DNA from: UMGS1696 sp964430105
Lineage (GTDB): Bacteria > Bacillota > Clostridia > Oscillospirales > CAG-272
Assembly (NCBI GenBank): GCA_964430105.1
Contig: CAYSEF010000049.1
Location: forward strand, 1-12,086
Reading direction: 5' to 3'
DNA length: 12,086 bases
The position numbers were made by a program, and so were the translations under genes. The notes beneath the pieces are model-generated. The model searched no databases and was not told the origin of the DNA. It saw nothing but the letters and a program-made list of their open reading frames with translations. The first letter of the stretch is position 1. The number at the start of each line of letters is the position of its first letter. Shown here in pieces: positions 5,297-11,584 of the stretch.

Positions 5297-6973
5297 ATGA
5301 AAAAAATTCTCTCACTTGTGCTTGCAGTGCTGATGCTTACATCTATGGCTATCAGTGCATCTGCGGTAAAGATCGTGGACACCAGCGGTAACGGTTACGT
5401 TAGTTCTTCAAGTAAGAACGACAAGGTAACAGTCAGCGATATCTTTGATATTTATGACCTGCTTGACCTCTCACTTCCTTATGGCGGTGCTATAAATTAT
5501 AAGGGCGATACCATTTATACATGGTGGTATGACAAGTGCCCCGAATGTGATGGCTTCTCTTTCCACTATGTTAAAGCAGGAAAAATTTTCTGGAAGTGCC
5601 TCGAAAATGACTGTGGTAAGACAGGCGTTGTAGGCGGTGGAATTATCGCTGACGATAAGGACGACGACAAGATTGATGAAGGTATGTTCGTAGGCCCTAA
5701 GTGCTATAACTGCGGCAGCTACGCAACAAGCTTTGAAAATACTGTTATTGTTTTCTCCTCTATCAAGAATAAGTATTACTGCCACACCTGCGGAAACAAC
5801 TTCTATGTTGATACCAAAGATGACAAGTATACAGATGACGATTATATCTATGAATATGTAATCTGCTCTCATTACAACTGCAATAAGATAGCTTACTTTG
5901 ATTACTTCTTCACTTCAAATGGCAAGCTCTATGCTCGTTATGAATGCAGCGCTGAACATACTACAGATAAGAGAGTTTATTCTGATATAAACTATGATTT
6001 CAACGATTACAGCGTATATGTAAGATGCACACGCGGTGGTGATTACGATATTACCGGTGGCACTGATGCTTATTACGGCGAAGTTAAGACCATTGAATTC
6101 TACGCTGACAAGGGTTATGTTCTCACAGATGTCCTTGTAGACGGTGAAAGCGTTCAGGTTGGTTCCGATAATAAGATTAAGATCACTGTTAAGGGTGACA
6201 CTGTTGTTCGTGCATACTTTGAAAAGGCTACTGCCCTCAAGGATTACACCGTAACACTTTCCTCTACCGGCAATGGTAAGGTTTATGTAAAGAAGAATGA
6301 CGTTGCTGTATCTTCCGATTCCGTTAAGGCTAACTACACTGATACTGTAACATACAGATTTGTTCCTGCTTCCGCTAACTACAAGGTTGCAAACGTTAAG
6401 GTTAACGGCAGATCTGTAGGCGCACCTACTTCCTACACTGTATCCAAGCTCAGCGCAGATACAAAGATCACTGTAACATTTGAATGGAAGAATCCATACG
6501 TTGACGTTAAGGATTCTCATGAAGCAGCAGTAGAATATGTTACCGAATCCGGTATCATGACTATTGGTACAGTTGTAAACAATAAGCATTACTTCAACGG
6601 TAATGTAAAGGTTTCTGTAAGATCCTTCGCTGAAGCTCTTGCTGAAATGGCAGACACTGCTGATAAGCTCGATGATACTGCTGAACGCATTGCATGGGCT
6701 GACAAGAACGGTATCGTAAGAGAAGATGACGATCTCTCCGTAGGATGCGACGTTCAGACAGCTTGCGATATGGTTTATGCATACCTCAGAGCTATCGAAG
6801 ATATCAATGATATCAATTTCGAAGATCTTGACGGTATCAAGAATGCAAAGGATGCTGCGATCGCTATCGATATGGTAACAAATACTACCTACGAAAAGAA
6901 TCGCTATCTCAATCGTTATGACCTCGCAGCGGTTTGCTACCTCATCGCAGGTCTTGAATACGATGTAGACTAA
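5297..6973 (+). CDS. Secreted protein with three zinc-ribbon-like modules, beta repeats and degenerate SLH-like repeats
   Basis: A 558-residue exported protein that I cannot name. Residues 1-23 are a Sec signal peptide (Lys-Lys, hydrophobic core, cleavage near ASA23). Three Cys-rich modules follow, each with two metal-binding-like knuckles: C81/C84 with C101/C106; C136/C139 with C162/C165; C190/C195 with C217/H221. They are spaced about 55 residues apart, with an Asp-rich linker at 118-128. Residues about 240-310 and 316-397 are two beta-strand repeats of the kind found in bacterial surface proteins (GYVLTDVLVDG; YKVANVKVNG). The C-terminus (about 399-555) resembles three eroded S-layer-homology repeats: YVDVKDSHEAAVEYVTESGI, then IAWADKNGI, then a third, each with a following Ala-rich helix. 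Likely role is cell-surface attachment plus binding or structure; no catalytic motif is visible. Lys is mostly AAG, unlike neighbouring genes. It is monocistronic and ends at a strong terminator. Confidence 0.8.
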   Translation: MKKILSLVLAVLMLTSMAISASAVKIVDTSGNGYVSSSSKNDKVTVSDIFDIYDLLDLSLPYGGAINYKGDTIYTWWYDKCPECDGFSFHYVKAGKIFWKCLENDCGKTGVVGGGIIADDKDDDKIDEGMFVGPKCYNCGSYATSFENTVIVFSSIKNKYYCHTCGNNFYVDTKDDKYTDDDYIYEYVICSHYNCNKIAYFDYFFTSNGKLYARYECSAEHTTDKRVYSDINYDFNDYSVYVRCTRGGDYDITGGTDAYYGEVKTIEFYADKGYVLTDVLVDGESVQVGSDNKIKITVKGDTVVRAYFEKATALKDYTVTLSSTGNGKVYVKKNDVAVSSDSVKANYTDTVTYRFVPASANYKVANVKVNGRSVGAPTSYTVSKLSADTKITVTFEWKNPYVDVKDSHEAAVEYVTESGIMTIGTVVNNKHYFNGNVKVSVRSFAEALAEMADTADKLDDTAERIAWADKNGIVREDDDLSVGCDVQTACDMVYAYLRAIEDINDINFEDLDGIKNAKDAAIAIDMVTNTTYEKNRYLNRYDLAAVCYLIAGLEYDVD

Positions 6974-6986
6974 TATTAAATGCCTC

Positions 6987-7016
6987 AAAGAGCCCACGTT
7001 TTGTCGGGCTCTTTTT
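6987..7016 (+). terminator. Rho-independent terminator of the secreted-protein gene
   Basis: AAAGAGCCC (6987-6995) pairs perfectly with GGGCTCTTT (7006-7014) across a 10-base loop, with the T-run 7012-7016. It begins 13 bp after the stop codon. Confidence 0.9.
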
Positions 7017-7089
7017 GATTTGTTTTTTTGTACGCTTATAATTTGTGCGGTCCGTGTTTTATCTCTTTTTTTGCAAATTTATTCGCGAA

Positions 7090-7103
7090 GATATTGCAAT
7101 ATC
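7090..7103. promoter_or_regulatory. 14-bp perfect palindrome over the -35 box (candidate operator)
   Basis: GATATTGCAATATC is a perfect 14-bp palindrome enclosing the -35 hexamer (7094-7099). Its half-site GATATTG recurs at 7132-7138, about the predicted transcription start. A repressor bound here would block polymerase. One such palindrome is not statistically rare in 12 kb; the position is what makes it a candidate. Confidence 0.4.
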
Positions 7104-7122
7104 CGTAGGTTTGATGTATAAT
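7094..7122 (+). promoter_or_regulatory. Sigma-A promoter for the CofE-like gene
   Basis: TTGCAA (7094-7099) and TATAAT (7117-7122) are 17 bp apart. The predicted start near 7129 gives a leader of about 220 nt, long compared with the other genes here. Confidence 0.7.
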
Positions 7123-7350
7123 ATTAGACGGGATATTGTGAAAGTTATTTATTCAAATATGCACTTGTCCTTGAATATCCGAAACGGTAAAATTCGTGAG
7201 ATTCAAAGATAAACTTCATACTAAACCAAAGCAAATTACCCCGCACAAGGAACAATTTCAACTTAACAATATCAGAAACTCCAGCACGTGTCGGAGCAAG
7301 CGTAAAATTCAGCTGTCATCCACCACGTACACTGAAAGGAATCATATATA

Positions 7351-8553
7351 ATGGAATCTAAAGAACGCAGAGTAGGTACCATATCACGCGGTATCCGTTG
7401 TCCTATTATCAGAGAAGGCGATGACCTTGCCGAGATCGTAAGCAAAAGCGTACTCGAAGCGGCTGAATACGAAGGCTTTGAAATTCGCGACCGCGACGTT
7501 ATTTCCATAACCGAATCCATCGTTGCAAGAGCACAGGGCAACTATGCTTCTGTTGATAATATCGCTGACGATGTTCGTGCAAAGCTTGGCGGTGAAACAA
7601 TTGGTGTTATTTTCCCGATTCTTTCCAGAAACCGTTTTGCTATCTGCCTCCGTGGTATTGCTAAGGGCGCAAAGAAAGTCGTTCTTATGCTCAGCTATCC
7701 GTCCGATGAAGTAGGTAATGAGCTTGTTTCTCTCGATCAGCTCGACGAAGCCGGCATCGATCCTTACTCCGATGTCCTCACTCTTGAAAAATATCGTGAG
7801 CTTTTCGGCGAAAATAAGCATCCTTTCACAGGCGTTGACTACGTTGCTTACTACAGTGACCTCATCCGTGAAATGGGCGCAGAGGTCGAAGTTGTGTTCG
7901 CAAATCAGGCTAAGGCTATACTGAATTATACAAAGAATGTCCTCACCTGCGATATCCATACTCGCAAGAGAACAAAGCGTCTTCTTAAGGCGGCAGGTGC
8001 AGAGATTGTATGTGGACTTGATGATATCATGAATGCTCCCGTTGATGGCTCCGGCTGCAACGAAAGCTATGGTCTTCTCGGCTCTAATAAGTCTACAGAA
8101 GATAAGGTAAAGCTCTTCCCTCGTGACTGCAAACAGCTTGTACTCGATATCCAGAAGAATATTCTCGATGCAACAGGCAAGCACGTTGAAGTTATGGTAT
8201 ACGGTGACGGTGCGTTCAAGGATCCTCAGGGTAAGATTTGGGAGCTTGCAGACCCGGTAGTTTCTCCTGCATTCACAGACGGTCTTATTGGTACACCTAA
8301 TGAGCTTAAGCTCAAGTACCTTGCTGATAACGATTATAAGGATCTTTCCGGTGAAGCTCTCAAGAATGCTATCAGCGAAAGCATTAAGAAGAAGGATTCC
8401 AACCTTGTCGGCAATATGGCTTCTCAGGGAACAACTCCTCGCCAGCTTACCGACCTCATCGGTTCTCTCTGTGACCTTACATCAGGCTCCGGTGATAAGG
8501 GTACTCCCGTTGTACTCGTACAGGGTTATTTTGATAATTATACTAACGACTGA
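7351..8553 (+). CDS. Coenzyme F420-0:L-glutamate ligase (CofE)-like protein
   Basis: A 400-residue protein whose first half resembles CofE, the GTP-dependent ligase that adds glutamates to coenzyme F420-0. Similar stretches include PIIREGDDLAEIV (18-30), RDRDVISITESIVARAQGNY (46-65) and the following helix with KLGG. Archaeal CofE is about 250 residues, so this protein carries about 150 extra. The C-terminal part includes VMVYGDGAFKDPQGKIWELA and the end motif GDKGTPVVLVQGYF, which resembles the CofE GIPAVVVRG region. No other F420 genes are in the window, and Clostridia of this type are not known to make F420, so the substrate is probably different: perhaps another gamma-glutamyl or amide ligation. 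No signal peptide or membrane helix is seen. Codon use is biased towards AAG Lys. It has its own promoter, a long leader and a terminator. Confidence 0.78.
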   Translation: MESKERRVGTISRGIRCPIIREGDDLAEIVSKSVLEAAEYEGFEIRDRDVISITESIVARAQGNYASVDNIADDVRAKLGGETIGVIFPILSRNRFAICLRGIAKGAKKVVLMLSYPSDEVGNELVSLDQLDEAGIDPYSDVLTLEKYRELFGENKHPFTGVDYVAYYSDLIREMGAEVEVVFANQAKAILNYTKNVLTCDIHTRKRTKRLLKAAGAEIVCGLDDIMNAPVDGSGCNESYGLLGSNKSTEDKVKLFPRDCKQLVLDIQKNILDATGKHVEVMVYGDGAFKDPQGKIWELADPVVSPAFTDGLIGTPNELKLKYLADNDYKDLSGEALKNAISESIKKKDSNLVGNMASQGTTPRQLTDLIGSLCDLTSGSGDKGTPVVLVQGYFDNYTND

Positions 8554-8577
8554 TTTGGTTGAAGGTTTGTAAATAAA

Positions 8578-8637
8578 AGAGGTTGCTCGCATTAAGGAAG
8601 AAAATTCCAAAAAATGCGGGCAGCCTCTTGTTTTTTT
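8578..8637 (+). terminator. Strong Rho-independent terminator of the CofE-like gene
   Basis: AAGAGG (from 8578) through GCATT (8593) pairs with AATGC (from 8613) through CCTCTT (8629), a stem of about 16 pairs including two G-U. The apical part can form a second small hairpin GGAA/TTCC (8596-8599 with 8605-8608). A run of seven T (8631-8637) follows. Confidence 0.9.
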
Positions 8638-8710
8638 GCATAGCTTTTTCTTTCAAATTTCAAAAATTGCTTCACATAATACGCAGAAAAATTGAAATCA
8701 TAATACAAAA

Positions 8711-8718
8711 GGGGGGAG
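8711..8718 (+). promoter_or_regulatory. Unusual G-rich ribosome binding site before a TTG start
   Basis: GGGGGGAG lies four bases before the TTG at 8723. The strong site supports TTG as the start, because no ATG or GTG in frame would give a complete signal peptide. Confidence 0.7.
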
Positions 8719-8722
8719 AATA

Positions 8723-9190
8723 TTGAGAAAATTTGCAGTTTCTGTGGTTATGACCTTAGCTTTGATTATAACCTCGTCGTTTGTGACTGTCAATGCGGAT
8801 GGCTTGCTTAACTCGTCGGAAATTGAGCTTGTTTCACGCGCAACTTCATCGTCGTATTCTGATGTCGGCTTTGGTGCTAAGGTGGGAATTGTCGCTGTTA
8901 TACTGAATCGTATGCAGGCGAAAGGATTTCCTGATTCTGCTTCGGCTGTTATCTCAGCAGAGGATTCCGGCTTTAATTGCGAAATTTTAGCAGGAAATAT
9001 CGATGAAAAATCACTGCGATTGTCGAGAGATGCTTGCTTAACTGCACTGTCCGGAGCTGATCCTACCGGAGGTGCATTGTATTTTGAACGTATTCCAACG
9101 CCTTCACGCAGCGATAATCGACCGGAATTCGAGAAGTCCTTGGATTTGAGCAAATACAGTGTCGTGATAGGCGGTGTCGGCTTCTATTGA
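8723..9190 (+). CDS. Secreted SleB/CwlJ-like (Hydrolase_2) protein, catalytic Glu apparently missing
   Basis: A 155-residue exported protein starting at TTG (8723). Residues 1-25 form a signal peptide (MRKFAVSVV, hydrophobic core, VNA25 then DG). The remainder matches the SleB-type cell-wall hydrolase domain of spore cortex-lytic enzymes: VGIVAVILNRM (54-64), GFPDSASAVI (68-77), ALSGADPTGGALYF (108-121). In active SleB enzymes the first helix reads roughly ARxxYxEARGE with a catalytic Glu. Here the matching stretch is SRATSSSYSD (38-47), so Ser44 takes the Glu position and the following Arg is also lost. By sequence it is probably not an active lytic transglycosylase, and may instead bind peptidoglycan or use another residue. 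A two-Cys pair (86, 105) might form a disulfide. The gene is convergent with SRAP, with only 9 bp between stops. No clear promoter was found. Confidence 0.75.
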   Translation: MRKFAVSVVMTLALIITSSFVTVNADGLLNSSEIELVSRATSSSYSDVGFGAKVGIVAVILNRMQAKGFPDSASAVISAEDSGFNCEILAGNIDEKSLRLSRDACLTALSGADPTGGALYFERIPTPSRSDNRPEFEKSLDLSKYSVVIGGVGFY

Positions 9191-9199
9191 GCCTGTGTG

Positions 9200-9865
9200 T
9201 CACGCACGAATCACCTCAAGGTCGCACGGTACCCGTTCACGAAGCTTTTTTAGTGCGAAATCTGTATCGTAAAGCCAGGAATTCAGCTCATCACGACGCA
9301 AAAACAGTGGCATTCGGTGGTGTATCCGTGATGGCGAACCGTATGCGGAGGTGGTTAGTATGACGTGATGATATTCGCCTTTGCCATACGTTGTTTCAAG
9401 TCCGCATAGCAGAAGTGCGTCTGATGGGGAGCTTGGTCGTATCAGATAGCGTACCTTTTTTCTGTCTGTGCCTTCATGTGAAGCCCATTCAAAGTATCCG
9501 GATGTGATTATCGCTACTCTGCGGTCGTGAATATCGTTTTGCATGAGTGAATCACGGAACAAAGGTTTGCTATGTGCGCTCTCAGAACGTGCATTGATGA
9601 GAAAGGATGTACTGCACTTTCGTTCGCTGTGGTCACTGCTTGAGTAGTCTTCGATACTGCTTGAATTTTCGGAAAGAGTTACATCGTATCCCCAAGTCGA
9701 TAAATGTGCACGAACAGTTGAATATGAACCATACAGAACCGGAATAATGCTACCCGGAAATACCTCGTTTTGCCTGAAAAATCGCATGGTATTGCCTCGT
9801 TTTTCTCTTTCGATAATGCGCATCAGCTCGTCATCCTCTACCCATGCTTGATATCTTCCACACAT
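9200..9865 (-). CDS. SRAP-domain protein (YedK/HMCES type), abasic-site DNA-protein crosslink
   Basis: A 221-residue SOS response-associated peptidase family protein. Members bind abasic sites in single-stranded DNA and form a stable thiazolidine crosslink through the N-terminal Cys once Met1 is removed. Visible key residues are C2 in MCGRY, N91 in INARSES, E126 in GYFEW and H182 in IHHRMP, all expected for an active protein. Length is normal for the family. Residues about 62-87 are Ser-rich and probably a variable loop. The start is fixed by AAAGGAG (9874-9880, minus strand) eight bases upstream. It is divergent from dinB, and the gap carries LexA-like sites, so damage-inducible expression is likely. 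It acts on DNA in the cytoplasm. Confidence 0.93.
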   Translation of the reverse strand: MCGRYQAWVEDDELMRIIEREKRGNTMRFFRQNEVFPGSIIPVLYGSYSTVRAHLSTWGYDVTLSENSSSIEDYSSSDHSERKCSTSFLINARSESAHSKPLFRDSLMQNDIHDRRVAIITSGYFEWASHEGTDRKKVRYLIRPSSPSDALLLCGLETTYGKGEYHHVILTTSAYGSPSRIHHRMPLFLRRDELNSWLYDTDFALKKLRERVPCDLEVIRA

Positions 9866-9919
9866 GATATCGCTCCTTTTGTGTTATTGCAAATTATTTT
9901 TAGAATTTGATATTGCCTA

Positions 9920-9948
9920 TTGACAATGAACGGTTGTTTGTGTATAAT
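9920..9948 (+). promoter_or_regulatory. Full-consensus sigma-A promoter towards dinB
   Basis: TTGACA (9920-9925) and TATAAT (9943-9948) are exactly 17 bp apart, both perfect. The spacer holds a LexA-box-like site (9928-9939). The predicted start near 9955 gives a dinB leader of about 150 nt, long enough for a small upstream frame. A perfect promoter normally needs a repressor, in keeping with SOS control. Confidence 0.8.
9928..9939. promoter_or_regulatory. Candidate LexA box 1
   Basis: GAAC-GGTT-GTTT differs by one base from the Gram-positive LexA core GAAC-N4-GTTC; GTTT-ending variants are reported in clostridia. It lies between the -35 and -10 of a perfect promoter, an ideal site for repression. 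Confidence 0.5.
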
Positions 9949-9962
9949 GTGGTTGAAGTAAA

Positions 9963-9974
9963 GAAAAAATGTTC
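9963..9974. promoter_or_regulatory. Candidate LexA box 2
   Basis: GAAA-AAAT-GTTC (reverse GAAC-ATTT-TTTC) is also one base from GAAC-N4-GTTC. It lies just past the predicted starts of both facing promoters. Weaker than box 1 because the mismatch is in an AT-rich half-site. Confidence 0.35.
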
Positions 9975-9990
9975 GTTTGTCGGTGAGTAT

Positions 9991-10019
9991 ATTATGACAC
10001 ATATCGGTGCGTTTGTCAA
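9991..10019 (-). promoter_or_regulatory. Sigma-A promoter towards the SRAP gene
   Basis: Read on the minus strand, TTGACA (10019-10014) and CATAAT (9996-9991) are 17 bp apart. The predicted start near 9984 gives a SRAP leader of about 118 nt that overlaps the dinB promoter. The two promoters face each other. Confidence 0.65.
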
Positions 10020-10110
10020 TAGGAAAATCAAAAAAATAATGCGAAGCCAAGGAAATATATGGAAAACAAAATCGAGTGTTCATATGCATGAGGATGAGGT
10101 GATACAATGA
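9994..10110 (+). CDS. Possible small upstream ORF coupled to dinB (38 residues)
   Basis: ATG at 9994 is preceded by GGTGAG (9982-9987), six bases away, and the frame ends in TGA (10108-10110), giving an ATGA overlap with the dinB start. The predicted peptide is short and basic (MTHIGAFVNRKIKKIM at the start). I do not recognise it; it is not an obvious YolD-like protein, which often precedes Y-family polymerase genes in Firmicutes. It could be a leader peptide, the remnant of a longer gene, or chance. dinB also has its own strong ribosome binding site, so the frame is not needed for dinB translation. Confidence 0.35.
   Translation: MTHIGAFVNRKIKKIMRSQGNIWKTKSSVHMHEDEVIQ
10096..10102 (+). promoter_or_regulatory. 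Strong ribosome binding site of dinB
   Basis: GAGGTGA, four bases before the ATG at 10107. It fixes the dinB start even though this leaves about 50 extra residues ahead of the polymerase domain. Confidence 0.8.
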
Positions 10111-11480
10111 CACAGCCGTCGTTTTTTAGAACTAAGCCAGCTGAACTCTACCGAAGTTCCGAACTCTGCCGAGATTCTGAATTCTACCGAGATTCCGAAC
10201 TATTGCACAGTTCCGATAGAAAACAGAGTAGATTTCTTGCACCGCCGAGATTCAGAACTATTTTGCACTGCGATCTTAACAATTATTTTGCATCCGTTGA
10301 ACTGCTTGAGCATCCGGAGCTAAGAGATAAGCCTGTCATTGTGGGTGGCTCTACTGAAGATAGGCATGGGATAGTGCTTGCAAAAAACTATATTGCAAAG
10401 GAATACGGCATAATTACTGGCGAAGCTGTACGCCAGGCATACGACAAATGCCCGCGTATGATAGTGCTTGAGCCACATTATGACAAATATATGGAATATT
10501 CACGTCGTGTAAGGCAGATATACGCTAAATACACAGATCAGATAGAAGCTATGGGAATAGACGAATGTTTTCTTGATGTAACGGGCAGTCAATATTTATT
10601 CGGAGATGGTGAAACTATTGCAAATCGGATAAGGGCAGAGGTGCGTGAGGAAACGGGATTGACGATATCGGTAGGTGTATCGTTCAACAAAATATTCGCA
10701 AAGCTGGGTTCTGATATGAAAAAGCCTGATGCGACAACGGTAATACCGCCCGACAGCTTTAAGGAGATAATCTGGAACTTGCCTGCAAACGAAATGCTTG
10801 GAGTGGGAATGAAAACCTACAAGAAGCTGTACTACAGAGGTATTCGGACTATCGGAGATATAGCACATTGTTCGCCTGAGCTTATGAGATCGTATTTGGG
10901 TAAGGCAGGCGAGGTGTTGTGGGTATATGCGAACGGTTACGAAAATTCGCCTGTAATGCAGGATGGGGAACGCTGTCCTATCAAGTCTATCGGGCATGGA
11001 ACTACAACGAGAGCAGATCTTGAAAATGAGCGTGAGGTATTCGATATAATAATCGAGTTGATGGAGGAGGTTGGAACAAAGCTGCGCAAAAACGGATTGA
11101 AGGCAGGTGGAATTGTCGTCGGAATACGTGAGAACGATCTTTCGTGTAGGGAATATCAAATGAAATTTGTCACGCCTACTCAGCTTACACGAGAGCTTTC
11201 GAGAGCTGCAATGGAGCTGTTTCATCGCAAGCACGTTTGGCGTACTGATATTCGCAGTGTGACTGTTCGTGCAATCTATCTTTCGGCTGAAAATTCACCT
11301 GAACAGGTTGATATGTTCACTGACACTGCGAAAAAGTCCGAGCTTCTTATGCTTGAACACACTATTGATGCTCTCAGAGAACGATACGGTGATCACTGCG
11401 TTTCAAGTGGCTCATATTACTGCGCCCGCAAGCTTTCTTCTCAGCGAATTGGATTTGGGGATCATTCGGAGATATATTAG
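10107..11480 (+). CDS. dinB: Y-family translesion DNA polymerase (DNA polymerase IV type)
   Basis: A 457-residue error-prone polymerase that copies past damaged template bases. The palm motif HCDLNNYFASVE (54-65) supplies metal ligand D56, with F61 at the steric-gate position. The second motif IDECFLDV (151-158) supplies D152 and E153. The finger region ISVGVSFNKIFAKLGSDMKK (187-206) is complete, followed by thumb and little-finger domains. A beta-clamp-binding motif QVDMF (400-404) is present, and about 50 residues follow it. Odd feature: the domain is preceded by about 50 residues, of which 12-35 are a tandem 6-residue repeat (YRSSEL, CRDSEF, YRDSEL), whereas most DinB proteins start within 10 residues of this motif. 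The start is fixed by GAGGTGA at 10096. It is divergent from SRAP, with LexA-like sites in the shared gap, so SOS control is likely. Confidence 0.93.
   Translation: MTQPSFFRTKPAELYRSSELCRDSEFYRDSELLHSSDRKQSRFLAPPRFRTILHCDLNNYFASVELLEHPELRDKPVIVGGSTEDRHGIVLAKNYIAKEYGIITGEAVRQAYDKCPRMIVLEPHYDKYMEYSRRVRQIYAKYTDQIEAMGIDECFLDVTGSQYLFGDGETIANRIRAEVREETGLTISVGVSFNKIFAKLGSDMKKPDATTVIPPDSFKEIIWNLPANEMLGVGMKTYKKLYYRGIRTIGDIAHCSPELMRSYLGKAGEVLWVYANGYENSPVMQDGERCPIKSIGHGTTTRADLENEREVFDIIIELMEEVGTKLRKNGLKAGGIVVGIRENDLSCREYQMKFVTPTQLTRELSRAAMELFHRKHVWRTDIRSVTVRAIYLSAENSPEQVDMFTDTAKKSELLMLEHTIDALRERYGDHCVSSGSYYCARKLSSQRIGFGDHSEIY
10141..10212 (+). repeat. 18-bp tandem repeat in the 5' end of dinB
   Basis: Four units of 18 bp: 10141-10158, 10159-10176, 10177-10194 and 10195-10212. 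The first three follow CYGAAYTCTRCCGARRTT closely and the fourth is diverged. They encode the in-frame repeat (E-L/F)-(Y/C)-R-(S/D)-S of the N-terminal extension. No amino-acid frame break results. Confidence 0.8.
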
Positions 11481-11516
11481 AAATCCCCCCATGACAAAAC
11501 CACAGCTTCTGCGCTA

Positions 11517-11546
11517 TTGACAATTCTCTCCAATTCGTGGTATAAT
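11517..11546 (+). promoter_or_regulatory. Sigma-A promoter for trkA
   Basis: TTGACA (11517-11522) and TATAAT (11541-11546) are 18 bp apart, both perfect. The promoter is 38 bp upstream of the ATG at 11585. No terminator is evident between dinB and this promoter, so some read-through from dinB is possible. Confidence 0.8.
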
Positions 11547-11584
11547 CGAAATATGAAATTTTGCCTTGAAAAGGGTTTGAGAGT

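Larger units (their letters stand above)
7017..7350 (+). other. Non-coding stretch and long 5' leader before the CofE-like gene
   Basis: About 330 bp without a convincing coding frame. It holds a terminator tail, a promoter (7094-7122) and then roughly 220 nt of transcribed leader. Two leader hairpins are visible: TATTCAA (7150-7156) with TTGAATA (7171-7177), and CTCC/GGAG around 7278-7296. I do not recognise a riboswitch or T-box consensus, and no U-tract attenuator follows the hairpins. AAAGGAA (7336-7342) is the ribosome binding site for the ATG at 7351. Confidence 0.5.

Noticed and set aside
5915..6997. Long open frame (360 codons) on the minus strand opposite the secreted-protein gene
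   Set aside because: No ribosome binding site, no recognisable domain, and the opposite strand is a clear signal-peptide protein with biased codons. Antisense openness is a by-product of that codon bias.
7129..7350. Riboswitch or T-box in the leader of the CofE-like gene
   Set aside because: I could not match any known consensus element and saw no terminator/antiterminator pair, so only a plain leader is annotated.
7384..8184. 266-codon open frame on the minus strand opposite the CofE-like gene
   Set aside because: Same reason: the plus strand has a strong ribosome binding site, a promoter and a recognised family.
9931..9942. CGGTTGTTTGTG shared with 1122-1133
   Set aside because: A shared 12-mer is expected by chance several times in a window of this size; the contexts differ.
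9907..10110. 67-codon version of the frame upstream of dinB
   Set aside because: It would begin at 9907 inside the promoter region, upstream of the predicted transcription start, so the longer form is unlikely.
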